Assembly: GCA_965250245.1 (NCBI GenBank)
Contig: OZ252296.1
Location: 4,650,001 to 4,714,000, forward strand
Source of the DNA: JABDIP01 sp965250245
Lineage (GTDB): Bacteria; Pseudomonadota; Alphaproteobacteria; DSM-16000; Inquilinaceae
DNA: 64,000 bases
Direction: 5' to 3'
Shown: positions 25,410-33,452 of the stretch, piece by piece
How positions within the stretch are numbered: the stretch's first letter is position 1
Layout of the letters: each line of letters starts with the position of its first letter
Made by a program: the position numbers and the translations under genes
Notes under the pieces: generated by a model
What the model was told of the DNA's origin: nothing
The model's database searches: none
The model's input: only the letters and a program-made list of their open reading frames with translations

Positions 25410-25925
25410 ATGCCCAAACCGTCAGCCGACCAGTCCTCCGCCAACGCGGAAGACCGATTCGTCTTCTTCTGGAGCGGGTTCCTCAGTCAGTGGCATCGCT
25501 GTGTCTTCGAGATCGACGGCGTGACCTACAATTGCGCCGAGCAGTTCATGATGCACAGCAAGGCGCTGTTGTTCGGCGACGCCGAGATGGCCGAGCGCAT
25601 CCTGAAGGCCGACACACCGCGGGCGCAGAAGATGATGGGCCAGCGGGTCCGGGGCTTCGACACGGCCGTGTGGGAGCGGGAGCGCGAAGGCATCGTGTTC
25701 CGCGGCAACTACGCCAAGTTCTCCCAGAGCGCCGGGCTGCGCAAGAAGCTGCTGCGAACCGGGGACAAAATCCTGGTCGAGGCCAGCCCGCAGGACATCA
25801 TCTGGGGCATCGGTCTGGCGGCCGACGACCCGGACGCGCGCGATCCCGCCAAATGGCGCGGGCAGAACCTGCTGGGCAAGGCGCTGATGGCGGTGCGGGA
25901 CCGGCTGAACGAAGAGGCCGGCTAA
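25410..25925 (+). CDS. NADAR family protein (YbiA-like N-glycosidase)
   Basis: This 171-residue protein belongs to the NADAR/DUF1768 family. It starts its domain with F-F-W-S-G-F-L-S-Q-W, then a segment with Y-N-C-A-E-Q-F-M-M-H-S-K-A, the conserved GRxVxxFD-like GQRVRGFDTAVWE, KFSQSAGLRKKLL and the closing W-G-I-G-L and WRGQNLLGKALM. YbiA members remove damaged riboflavin intermediates, and relatives act on NAD-derived or ADP-ribose metabolites. Its end overlaps the convergent permease end by 4 nt. Confidence 0.92.
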   Translation: MPKPSADQSSANAEDRFVFFWSGFLSQWHRCVFEIDGVTYNCAEQFMMHSKALLFGDAEMAERILKADTPRAQKMMGQRVRGFDTAVWEREREGIVFRGNYAKFSQSAGLRKKLLRTGDKILVEASPQDIIWGIGLAADDPDARDPAKWRGQNLLGKALMAVRDRLNEEAG

Positions 25926-26764
25926 CCGGCCCGGAAGATCCGCAGGCGCGGGTCGAGCACGTCGCGCAGGCCGTCGCCGAGCAGGTTGAGGCCGAGCACC
26001 GCCATGGCGATGGCGAGGCCGGGGAAGATCGCCTGGGCCGGGTCGACATAGATATGGGTCTGGGCGTCCAGCAGCATGCGGCCCCAGCTCGGCTGCGGCG
26101 GGCGGGTGCCAAGGCCGAGATAGCTCAGCGCCGCCTCGGCCAGGATGGCAATGGCGAACTGGATGGTCGCCTGCACGATCAGCGGGCTTGCCATGTTGGG
26201 CAGCACATGGCGTGCCGCCACGTCGAAGCGGCTGCGCCCGAGCGCGGTGGCGGCGCGCACGAACTCCCGGCCGTAGATCTGCACCGCCGCCCCGCGCGCC
26301 ACCCGGGCGAACACGGCGATGTTGAAAATGCCGATGGCGGCGATGGCGTTGACCGCGCCGGGCCCGAAATGCGCAGTGATCAGAACGGCGGTGAGGATCG
26401 CCGGGAAAGCGAATGTCAGGTCTACGAACCCGCTGGTCGCCTGCTCCGAAAGCCCGCCGCGGGCCGCCGCCATCAGGCCAAGCGGCACGCCGGCCAACAT
26501 GCCGATGCCGACAGCGACGGCGCCGACAGCAATCGAGTTCTGGGCGCCGGCCATGATCAGCGAAAGGGTGTCCCGGCCGTTGTGATCGGTGCCCAACCAG
26601 TGCGCAAGGCTCGGCCCCTGCAGCCGTTCGGGTATGGAGATGCCGACGACCGAATAGGGCGTCCAGAACAAACTGATCAGCGCCATGGCAACGAGAACAG
26701 CTGTCAGGACGGCTCCCAATCCGAGGCTGCGGTGACGAAACAGGATGCGGGCAAGCCGGAGCAT
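25922..26764 (-). CDS. ABC transporter permease, DppC/OppC type
   Basis: This 280-residue inner-membrane permease of a peptide/nickel-type ABC importer has an N-terminal helix, the family start H-W-L-G-T-D-H-N-G-R-D followed by the five-helix BPD_transp domain, and the EAA-like loop in ATALGRSRFDVAARHVLPNM. It ends with the typical GDGLRDVLDPRLR. It follows the DppB-type gene with a 16-nt gap. No ATPase gene follows; downstream is the NADAR gene on the other strand. Confidence 0.95.
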   Translation of the reverse strand: MLRLARILFRHRSLGLGAVLTAVLVAMALISLFWTPYSVVGISIPERLQGPSLAHWLGTDHNGRDTLSLIMAGAQNSIAVGAVAVGIGMLAGVPLGLMAAARGGLSEQATSGFVDLTFAFPAILTAVLITAHFGPGAVNAIAAIGIFNIAVFARVARGAAVQIYGREFVRAATALGRSRFDVAARHVLPNMASPLIVQATIQFAIAILAEAALSYLGLGTRPPQPSWGRMLLDAQTHIYVDPAQAIFPGLAIAMAVLGLNLLGDGLRDVLDPRLRIFRAG

Positions 26765-26780
26765 CGGTCGACGCCTGCGC

Positions 26781-27725
26781 CTAGACCGACCGCGGCCGTG
26801 GGTCGACCACGGCGTAGAGCAGATCGATCACGAGGTTGACCACAACCACGACTGCGGTCAGCAACACCACCACGTCTTTGACCACGATTAGGTCGCGCTG
26901 ATGGATCGCCTGGAGCGTGAGGCGTCCGAGCCCAGGCAGGTAGAAGACATTCTCCAGTGCGATCACCCCTGCGATCAGAAAGGCGAATTGCAGGCCAATG
27001 ATGGTGATCACGGGGATCAAGGCATTCCGAAGCGCATGGCGCCACAGCATCGCGGTACGGCCAAGCCCCTTGGCCCGGGCGGTGCGGACATAATCCTCGC
27101 GCAGGGTCTCCAGGATCGCCGAGCGGGTGACGCGGGCCAGGATGGCGGCCTCCGGCAGGGCCAAGGCGAGTGCCGGCAGCAGCAGCGCCTTCAGGGCCGG
27201 GCCGGCGCCGCCCTCCCAGCCCGGAAAGCCGCCGGAGCCGAACCAGCCCAGCGTCACCGAGAAGATCAGGGTCAGGACGATGCCGAGCCAGAAGTTCGGC
27301 ACCGCCATGCCGAGCTGGCTGAAGCCCATCACCGCGTAATCGCCGAGCCGGTTGTGCTGGGCCGCGGCCAGCATGCCGAGCGGCAGGGCCAGCGCCGTCG
27401 ACAGGGCCAGCGCCATCACCGCCAGTGGCAGGGTGATGGCCAGGCGGTCGGCGATCAGCTCTGAAACCGGAACGGAATAGGTGTAGCTGGTGCCGAGATC
27501 GCCGGTCAGGAAGCCGGCGATCCAGACCACGAACCGCTCCACCACCGGCCGGTCGAGACCCATCTGAGCCCGCAGCGCCGCCAGCGTATCGTCCCGCGCC
27601 TCAGTCCCCAGCATCAGCAGCGCCGGGTCGCCGGGCAACACCTCCAGCACGACGAAGACGACCAGCGCGGCGGCGAGCAGGGTCAGAAGCAGGGAGAGGA
27701 AGCGGCGGATCAGGAAGCTGAGCAT
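26781..27725 (-). CDS. ABC transporter permease, DppB/OppB type
   Basis: This 314-residue permease starts with M-L-S-F-L-I-R-R-F (ATG 27725) and has six transmembrane helices. It includes VLPGDPA near residue 30, a large first periplasmic loop with Q-M-G-L-D-R-P-V, the EAA-like region REDYVRTARAKGLGRTAMLWRHALRNALIP, and the end IDLLYAVVDPR. It forms the transmembrane pore with the DppC-type protein. The related binding-protein gene lies 2.9 kb upstream on the same strand, beyond three oppositely oriented genes. Confidence 0.95.
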   Translation of the reverse strand: MLSFLIRRFLSLLLTLLAAALVVFVVLEVLPGDPALLMLGTEARDDTLAALRAQMGLDRPVVERFVVWIAGFLTGDLGTSYTYSVPVSELIADRLAITLPLAVMALALSTALALPLGMLAAAQHNRLGDYAVMGFSQLGMAVPNFWLGIVLTLIFSVTLGWFGSGGFPGWEGGAGPALKALLLPALALALPEAAILARVTRSAILETLREDYVRTARAKGLGRTAMLWRHALRNALIPVITIIGLQFAFLIAGVIALENVFYLPGLGRLTLQAIHQRDLIVVKDVVVLLTAVVVVVNLVIDLLYAVVDPRPRSV

Positions 27726-27812
27726 GGTCCGGCCGTCAGTGTCTCGATTTGCCGAACCGTGTCCATGGAATTCGCTCCGGCACGGCACCGAGGGTATTTG
27801 AGGTATTAAAAT

Positions 27813-27864
27813 AAGTTAATCAGGTTTTTTAATTTCATTTACACAAATGCCTGACAAATTGTCG
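27813..27864 (+). promoter_or_regulatory. Copy A of a 52-nt AT-rich leader element shared by two PilJ-module genes
   Basis: This section aligns without gaps to 28636-28687 at 39 of 52 positions; the right-hand 27 nt match at 24. Shared parts are TTAATCA, TTTAAT, TTTACA and CCTGACAAATT. In this copy the right end has an odd palindrome, GACAA-A-TTGTC. It lies in the 254-bp gap between the divergent oppB-like gene and the first PilJ-module gene, 115 nt before the latter. It is probably a promoter/operator element. Confidence 0.65.
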
Positions 27865-27979
27865 TAAGAACAGGACGATCCGTATTGCCTTCGGTCCCGG
27901 ACTTCGCCGGCACCAAGGCCGGATCTGGGGAATTCAGTGGCGCGCCCCGCCGCCGATCCGCCAGCGAAGGAGACCCCGC

Positions 27980-28507
27980 ATGGACACAGACCGGACGACG
28001 CCGAAGCACCGACCCGCACGCGCGCTTCTTGCCGCGATGCTCGTTGGCCTCACCGCACTCGTCGCCGCGCCGGCCGCGGCCGCAAGCCCGGCCGACCGGT
28101 CGGTCGCCGTGTCCGCCCGGCAATGGCAGCTGGTCGACCAGATGACCCATACGGCGCTGTTCGCGGCGTTGGGCATCAACACCGTGCGCGGCGTGCACGC
28201 GATCGAGCGGGAGCGGGAGCGCTTCGCCCTGACGCTGCGGGCCCTGCGCGACGGCAATGGCGGCCTTGGCCTGGAGCCGGCACGCACGCCGGAGGTGCTG
28301 CGGCAGATCGATCGGGTCGAGGCCCTGTGGCAGGACTACGACGCGGCGATGCTTGCGGTGATCCACGATCTCCGCTGGAAGCCGATGGTCGCCGACACCC
28401 ATATGGAGGCGCTGTTCGACCTGCACGACCAGATCATCGTGGCCATCGACGACACGACCGAGGCCTTCCGCCAGTCGCGGCAACGGCTCACCACGGCGCA
28501 GCGCTAA
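27980..28507 (+). CDS. Secreted single PilJ-type sensor-module protein
   Basis: This 175-residue protein has a signal peptide (about 1-35, ending A-A-A-A-S-P) and then one helical module like the N-terminal domain of PilJ chemoreceptors (type IV pili methyl-accepting transducer family). It contains A-R-Q-W-Q-L-V-D-Q-M, L-F-A-A-L-G-I and E-V-L-R-Q-I-D-R-V-E. There is no second membrane helix, HAMP, kinase or MA signalling domain, so it is a free periplasmic or secreted sensor-like protein. It is the first of three co-directional genes (with the double-module PilJ protein and the heme protein). Confidence 0.7.
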   Translation: MDTDRTTPKHRPARALLAAMLVGLTALVAAPAAAASPADRSVAVSARQWQLVDQMTHTALFAALGINTVRGVHAIERERERFALTLRALRDGNGGLGLEPARTPEVLRQIDRVEALWQDYDAAMLAVIHDLRWKPMVADTHMEALFDLHDQIIVAIDDTTEAFRQSRQRLTTAQR

Positions 28508-28635
28508 CGAAGAGGTGATCGAGCGACATCGCCGTTAGTGTCGTATTACTGCCACCTTAGAATCTCTAAAAACTGTTTTACTTCAATCGACAAGAAACAC
28601 CGAATGAACTTTAGTATAGTGCGTTGGATTAACAC

Positions 28636-28687
28636 GATTTAATCATCATCTTTAATCGTCTTTACATAAATCCCTGACAAATTTTCG
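28636..28687 (+). promoter_or_regulatory. Copy B of the 52-nt shared leader element
   Basis: This is the second copy of the element at 27813-27864, 152 nt before the start of the double-module PilJ gene. It lies in a 332-bp gap (28508-28839) that is strongly AT-rich from about 28540 to 28685 and then abruptly GC-rich. The symmetric GACAAATTGTC of copy A is GACAAATTTTC here. No terminator, other gene or known riboswitch was seen in this gap. Confidence 0.65.
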
Positions 28688-28839
28688 GCGAATGCCGCGC
28701 CCTTCCGCGCGGGCTTCGCGCCCCGCCGCGCCGGACGGCCACGCTGGCTGCCGGCGACAGGCCGAAGACCGCAGGAAGGGGACCATGGCGATGCGACGCT
28801 GACGTTCAGCGCCTATCGGGGAAACTGGGGAACCGGACA

Positions 28840-29730
28840 ATGCACACGCTGACCGCCAAGCGCTTCTTGCGCTTCATGGGCCTTCTGGCCGGTATCGCCG
28901 TCCTGCTGGCCGATCAGCCGGCGGATGCCCGTTCCGACTACAACCGCTCGCTCAACCTGGCGGCACGCCAGTCGCTGCTGGTCGAGCAGATGACCAACGG
29001 GGCGATGCTCGCCGCGCTGGGAATCGATACCGAGCAGAACATCCGCAACGTGCTCCAGGCACGCGACCTGTTCGACCGCACCCTGCGGGGCCTGCGCCGC
29101 GGCGACGACGAGCTGGGCCTGATCGCGGCGGAACAGCCGGAGGTGATCCGGCAGCTCGGCCGGGTCGACGGGCTGTGGCCGCGCTTCGACCAGACGCTGC
29201 AGGGCATCATCGTCACGCTGGACAGCCCCGGCGGCGTCCGCGAGGCGCAGATCCGCCAGCTGTCGGACGAGCACCGGCTGATGAGCGAGACCGTCGCGCG
29301 CATGATCGCCGTGTTCGAGCATTTCTCCCATGGCGGCGACACCCATTCGATCCTCACCACGACGCTGAACGGCTCGGTCGACCTGCGCAGCCAGACCCAG
29401 TTGATGTTGGGGGAGCTGCTGGCCATCGCCTATCACCAGGATGCCGAGCACAACCGTCGCCTGCTGGGCCAGGCGGCCGGCGCGTTCGACCGCACCCTGC
29501 ACGGGTTGATCCACGGCGACCCCGAGATGCGCCTCCTGCCGGCCGCAAACGAGGAGATCCGCGCCGAGTTGGCCAAGGTCGAGCGGCTGTGGCGCGAGAT
29601 CCAGCCGATCCTCAGCGGCGTCGCCGCCGGCGGCAGCGCGGACCAGCGGGCGATCGCGACCGTGTCCCGCTACACGACGCGCATGCTCGCCCCGCTGAAC
29701 ATGACCTCCCTCATGTACGAGAACCTCTAG
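28840..29730 (+). CDS. Secreted protein with two tandem PilJ-type sensor modules
   Basis: This 296-residue protein has a signal peptide (about 1-28, ending A-D-A-R-S) and two copies of the PilJ-like helical module, about 32-130 and 170-265. The repeat is visible in F-D-R-T-L-R-G-L with L-G-R-V-D-G-L-W and then F-D-R-T-L-H-G-L with L-A-K-V-E-R-L-W. The A-R-Q-S-L-L-V-E-Q-M segment corresponds to the P-box-like region of PilJ and NarX-type sensors, though diverged. As in the preceding gene there is no transmitter domain. A heme protein gene follows after 39 nt. Confidence 0.7.
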   Translation: MHTLTAKRFLRFMGLLAGIAVLLADQPADARSDYNRSLNLAARQSLLVEQMTNGAMLAALGIDTEQNIRNVLQARDLFDRTLRGLRRGDDELGLIAAEQPEVIRQLGRVDGLWPRFDQTLQGIIVTLDSPGGVREAQIRQLSDEHRLMSETVARMIAVFEHFSHGGDTHSILTTTLNGSVDLRSQTQLMLGELLAIAYHQDAEHNRRLLGQAAGAFDRTLHGLIHGDPEMRLLPAANEEIRAELAKVERLWREIQPILSGVAAGGSADQRAIATVSRYTTRMLAPLNMTSLMYENL

Positions 29731-29769
29731 GCGCCGCCGACACGGCCGCCCCAAGGTGGAGTAGGACCC

Positions 29770-30561
29770 ATGACTGCACTGATTTCGACACGCCACGCCG
29801 CCAAGGCGGTTCTCTTCGCCACCGCGCTGTGCGCCGGCCTGCTTTCCGCCGGGACCGGCGGCCCGCAGGGCGCCGCCGCGCAGTCCAGCGAGATGCGCGA
29901 CATCGCCTTCAGCCTGGCGATCCTGCTGCGCGGCGGCCATGAGGTGATCTCGGACGCGCAGCCGGTGATCAACGACCCGTCGATCGGCCATAAGGGGCTG
30001 ACGGCCGAGTACGTGGTCCAAGAGACCATCTTCTACTTCGAGATCGACACCGGCATCCGCATCGCCGACATCCCGGCGAACTCGCTGCACGGGCGGCTGG
30101 TCCAGGCCGTGCTGGATGCGACGGCCGAGGTCACCGAGCAGTGGCAGGACGTGATCAATGTCGAGGGCATCGGCTACAAGGGCTTCCTGCCCGCCACCTT
30201 CGCCATGCAGGTCGCCGACCGGTTCGGCGAGAAGGCCGCCGGGATCGCCGAGATCAAGCTGACCGGCCCGCAGGATTTCGTGCGCAACCCGCTGAACCTG
30301 CCGGATTCATGGGAGTCGGCGGTGATCGAGGACCAGTTCCGCAGCGACGCCCATGTCTATGGCCGCGAGGTCTTCAACGCGACCACCCGGGAGGGCCAGC
30401 TGGCCCACCGGCTGATGCTGCCGGAGTACTACATGCAGTCCTGCCTGTCCTGCCATGGCGGCACCAAGGGCGAGATCGACATGACCGGCGGCCCGATGGA
30501 AGGCGGCCGGCTGGGCGAGGTCGGCGGCGCCATCAGCGTCACCATCTTCGGCCGCGGCTGA
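29770..30561 (+). CDS. Secreted c-type heme protein, Tll0287-like (DUF3365) domain
   Basis: This 263-residue protein has a signal peptide (about 1-37) and a domain similar to Tll0287/DUF3365, a PAS-like heme c sensor. The heme-attachment motif C225-L-S-C228-H229 lies in MQSCLSCHGGTKG. The middle contains Y-K-G-F-L-P-A-T-F-A and RNPLNLPD, both typical of the family. In many bacteria this domain is the sensor part of histidine kinases or chemoreceptors; here it is a complete small periplasmic protein. It is probably co-expressed with the preceding PilJ-module gene and may sense redox state or small gases. Confidence 0.85.
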   Translation: MTALISTRHAAKAVLFATALCAGLLSAGTGGPQGAAAQSSEMRDIAFSLAILLRGGHEVISDAQPVINDPSIGHKGLTAEYVVQETIFYFEIDTGIRIADIPANSLHGRLVQAVLDATAEVTEQWQDVINVEGIGYKGFLPATFAMQVADRFGEKAAGIAEIKLTGPQDFVRNPLNLPDSWESAVIEDQFRSDAHVYGREVFNATTREGQLAHRLMLPEYYMQSCLSCHGGTKGEIDMTGGPMEGGRLGEVGGAISVTIFGRG

Positions 30562-30599
30562 TCTTGCGCGCCGGCCGCTATGGCGGCGCGGCCGGTGCC

Positions 30600-30631
30600 G
30601 GGCGGCGCCTCCCTACGGGGAGGGGCCGCCC
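30600..30631. terminator. GC-rich hairpin terminator between convergent genes
   Basis: GGGCGGC (30600-30606) pairs with GCCGCCC (30625-30631), and the inside continues with CCTCCC against GGGGAGG, followed by TTCT. It sits between the end of the heme gene and the end of the oppA-like gene and could stop transcription from both sides. Confidence 0.65.
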
Positions 30632-30649
30632 TTCTCTATTCCGCGGCCG

Positions 30650-32134
30650 TCAGTCGACCCAATAGGCCCCGGTGACGTCGTTGGCCTGGATCGGGCTGTT
30701 GGCCCACATGCCCTCGAGCTTGACGTTGCGCACCCCGATCTTGGCCAGTTGGAAGACGAAGATGCTGGCCTGGTCGTCCGACAGGATGCGCTGGGCCTGG
30801 CCGTAGAGGCGACCGCGCTCCGCCGGGTCGGTGGCGGCGTCAAGATCGGCGATCACGGCGTTGAAGTCGGCATTCTCGTAGCCGAAATAGTACTCCCCGC
30901 CGCGGGCGTAGATGCCGATATCCAGCGGCTCGGTGTGCGACACGATGGTCATGTCGTAGTCGTAGCCGCGGAAGACCTGCTCCAGCCACTGGGCCCATTC
31001 CACCGGCTCCAGCTCCACGCGGATGCCGACGGCGGCGAGCTGGGCCTGGATGATCTCGCCGCCACGCCTGGCATAGGACGGCGGCGGCAGCTTGAAGACC
31101 ATGTCGAAGCCGTCCGGGTAACCGGCCTCGGCCAGCAGCGACCGGGCTTTCTCCGGGTCGTGCGGGAAGCGGTCGGCCAGATCGACATAGGCCGGGTTGT
31201 GGGGCGCGAAATGGCTGCCGATGGGGGTGCCGAAGCCGAACATGGCGCCGTCCACCACCTCCTGCCGGTCGATGGCGTGCGCGATGGCCTGGCGCACCCG
31301 GACATCGCTGAACGGCTCGCGGCGCTGGTTGACGCCCATCACCGTCTCGCCCTCCGTCGTCCCGACCACCACCTCGAAGCGGTCGTCGTTCTCGAAGCGG
31401 GCCAGGGTCTCCGGCGCCCCCATGTTGGGGATCGTGTCGACGTCGCCGGCCAGCAGCGCCGCCACCTGGGCGGCGGGATCGGCGATGATGCGGAAGGTCA
31501 CGGTGTTCAGGCGAACCGCGTCGGGATCGCGGAACTCGGGGTTTCGGGACAGTTCGACCCGGTCGCCCGCGACCCAGCGGTCGAACTTGAACGGGCCGGT
31601 GCCGACCGGATTGGTCCGGTTGGTCTCGGCGCTCTCCGGGGCGACGATGGTGGCGTCGCCGGATCCCATGTTGAAGAGGAACAGACCGTCCGGCCGCGAC
31701 AGCCGCACGACGACCTCGCCCGCTGAAGGCGTCTCGACCGCGGCGATGGCGGCGAAATAGCCCTTCTGGGCGTTGACGGAGTCTTCCGCGCGGGCCCGGT
31801 CGAGGGAGAACTTCACGTCGGCGCTGTCGAAGGTCGTGCCGTCGTGATAGGTCACGCCGTCGCGCAGGGTGAAGGTGTAGACCAGCCCATCGTCGGAGAC
31901 CGACCAACTCTCCGCCAGCCCGGGCAGGATCTCGCCGCGCTCGTTGATGCGGGTCAGGCTTTCGAAGACGTTCGCGTAGACCACCTCGTCAATGGCGGCG
32001 GCGGCACCAGCCGTCGGGTCGAGATGCGGCGGCTCCAATGGCATGCCGATGACGACGCTGTCCTTGGCGGCATTGGCCGGCCCGGCCAGCACGGCCAGTG
32101 CGGCGGCGGCGGTGAGAAGGCGCAGATACTTCAT
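30650..32134 (-). CDS. ABC transporter substrate-binding protein, family 5 (DppA/OppA-like)
   Basis: This 494-residue periplasmic receptor has a Sec signal peptide (cleavage near A-N-A-A-K), followed by the family-5 hallmarks: I-G-M-P-L-E-P-P-H-L-D-P, a segment with Y-T-F-T-L-R-D-G-V-T-Y-H-D-G-T-T-F, V-N-P-V-G-T-G-P-F-K-F-D and A-R-S-L-L-A-E-A-G-Y-P-D-G-F. Ligands may be peptides, nickel complexes or other compounds. Its matching permeases are probably the oppB/oppC-like genes at 25.9-27.7 kb on the same strand, 2.9 kb downstream. Confidence 0.95.
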   Translation of the reverse strand: MKYLRLLTAAAALAVLAGPANAAKDSVVIGMPLEPPHLDPTAGAAAAIDEVVYANVFESLTRINERGEILPGLAESWSVSDDGLVYTFTLRDGVTYHDGTTFDSADVKFSLDRARAEDSVNAQKGYFAAIAAVETPSAGEVVVRLSRPDGLFLFNMGSGDATIVAPESAETNRTNPVGTGPFKFDRWVAGDRVELSRNPEFRDPDAVRLNTVTFRIIADPAAQVAALLAGDVDTIPNMGAPETLARFENDDRFEVVVGTTEGETVMGVNQRREPFSDVRVRQAIAHAIDRQEVVDGAMFGFGTPIGSHFAPHNPAYVDLADRFPHDPEKARSLLAEAGYPDGFDMVFKLPPPSYARRGGEIIQAQLAAVGIRVELEPVEWAQWLEQVFRGYDYDMTIVSHTEPLDIGIYARGGEYYFGYENADFNAVIADLDAATDPAERGRLYGQAQRILSDDQASIFVFQLAKIGVRNVKLEGMWANSPIQANDVTGAYWVD

Positions 32135-32265
32135 CCTCCTGATACTCCCCTGTACGCGGTCGGGCGCGTTTCGGCCCGTTCGCGGAATAGTGCGACGGTG
32201 CGGGCCGCCGCATCAACCCCGGGCAAGCTGCGGTGTCTAAGAACGCAGCCATTCCTCACCTGGAT

Positions 32266-32372
32266 CGTCGTCCCCGGGCTTGACCCGGGGACCCATCTCG
32301 CTGCCGACCCGAAACTCGAATGCGCCGGGCCCAATCGGACCATGGGTCCCCGGGTCGAGCCCGGGGACGACG
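32266..32372. repeat. 31-bp inverted repeat of the GTCCCCGGG-TTGA/TCGA-CCCGGGGAC type
   Basis: The arm at 32266-32296 and the arm at 32342-32372 are reverse complements except for one position (CTTGACC against GGTCGAG), around a 45-nt spacer. The cores CCCCGGGCTTGACCCGGGG and CCCCGGGTCGAGCCCGGGG are typical of a palindromic intergenic repeat scattered in alphaproteobacterial chromosomes. It lies in the 271-bp gap between the P1-peptidase and the upstream side of the oppA-like gene. Confidence 0.85.
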
Positions 32373-32405
32373 CGGTTGAATTGCAAGGGAGCTGGCCGCC
32401 GATAC

Positions 32406-33434
32406 TCAGGCGGATGACCTGAGCGCGTGGCCGTGCCGGCTGCGATAGCCGGGTTTTTCGCCGAGCGTGTCGGCGGCATAGACGCCGCGCGCCAGCGCCC
32501 GGGCCACCGCATCGGCCGCCATGGCGCAGATGCGGGCGAGCGCGGCCGGCCGCGGCTCGGGCAGCGCCATCGCGTCGGTCGACAGGGCAAAGAGCGTGTC
32601 GCCGTCGAAGGGCGTGTGGGCCGGCCGCACCGCCCGCGCGATGCCGTCCTGGGCGGCGATCGCGACCCGCCGCGCCTCGGCCCGGCTCAGGCCGGCATTG
32701 GTGGCCACCACGCCGATGACCGTGTTGGCGCCGGGGGCATCGGCGGATGGCGGCCCCGGCAGGTCGATGGTGGGCGGTGCGGCCGCCGTCGGGACCGGCT
32801 GCCCGCCGAGCTCGCCGTCGAGTTCCAGCGCCCAGGCCCACAGGCTGTCCTGGCCCGGCATGACCGCAGAGCCGACCGGATTGGCGGCAATCAGGGCGCC
32901 GACCGCGATCCCGGTCTCGTCGTCTATCGCCGAGACGCTGCCCAGTCCGCCTTTCAGGCCGCCGGCCTTGGCGCCGCAGCCGGCGCCTTGATTGCCGAGA
33001 TCGAATTCCGCCGCGGCCGCGGCGCAGGCATCGGCACCGAACCGGCGAAAGGGCGGATCGTCGCCCCAACCCTTGTCGCCACCATTGTCCAGGTCGAACA
33101 GGATGGCCGCCGGCACGATGGGCACCCGTGTGCCTCGGACGGCATAGCCGCGCCCCGTCGCGGCCAGCCAGCCGACGACACCGGACGCCGCGTCCAGGCC
33201 GTAGACCGACCCGCCGCTGAGCACCACGGCGTCGATTGCATCGACCAGGCCGGACGGGTCCAGGGCATCGGTATCCCGCGTCCCCGGCGCGCCGCCGCGC
33301 ACGTCGACCGCCGCGGTGACCCGGCGGTCCGGCAGCACGACGGTCGCGCCGGTGCGCGCGGCGGCGTCATGGGCATTGCCGACGAGGATGCCGTCGATAT
33401 CGGTGATGAGGTTGCGCGGTCCGGGCCGGATCAC
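32406..33434 (-). CDS. P1 family peptidase (DmpA/NylC-like Ntn hydrolase)
   Basis: This 342-residue protein belongs to the self-cleaving DmpA/NylC family. It starts with N-L-I-T-D-I-D-G-I-L-V-G-N-A, has G-G-A-P-G-T-R-D-T-D near 48-57, V-L-S-G-G-S-V-Y-G-L-D, and the probable autocleavage site Asn-Thr in G-A-N-T-V-I-G-V-V-A-T-N, which creates the N-terminal Thr nucleophile. The next motif L-S-R-A-E-A-R-R-V-A and HTPFDGD close the active site. It starts with GTG 33434. Substrates of the family are D-aminopeptides, beta-peptides or 6-aminohexanoate oligomers. The fnr stop lies 18 nt upstream, so they may be co-transcribed. Confidence 0.93.
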   Translation of the reverse strand: MIRPGPRNLITDIDGILVGNAHDAAARTGATVVLPDRRVTAAVDVRGGAPGTRDTDALDPSGLVDAIDAVVLSGGSVYGLDAASGVVGWLAATGRGYAVRGTRVPIVPAAILFDLDNGGDKGWGDDPPFRRFGADACAAAAAEFDLGNQGAGCGAKAGGLKGGLGSVSAIDDETGIAVGALIAANPVGSAVMPGQDSLWAWALELDGELGGQPVPTAAAPPTIDLPGPPSADAPGANTVIGVVATNAGLSRAEARRVAIAAQDGIARAVRPAHTPFDGDTLFALSTDAMALPEPRPAALARICAMAADAVARALARGVYAADTLGEKPGYRSRHGHALRSSA

Positions 33435-33452
33435 GGGCGGGACATGCGGCGG

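Noticed and set aside
28688..28839. Riboswitch in the GC-rich leader of the double PilJ gene
   Set aside because: No conserved core of cyclic-di-GMP, cobalamin, TPP or other known riboswitches could be recognised by eye; only ordinary GC-rich pairing is possible.
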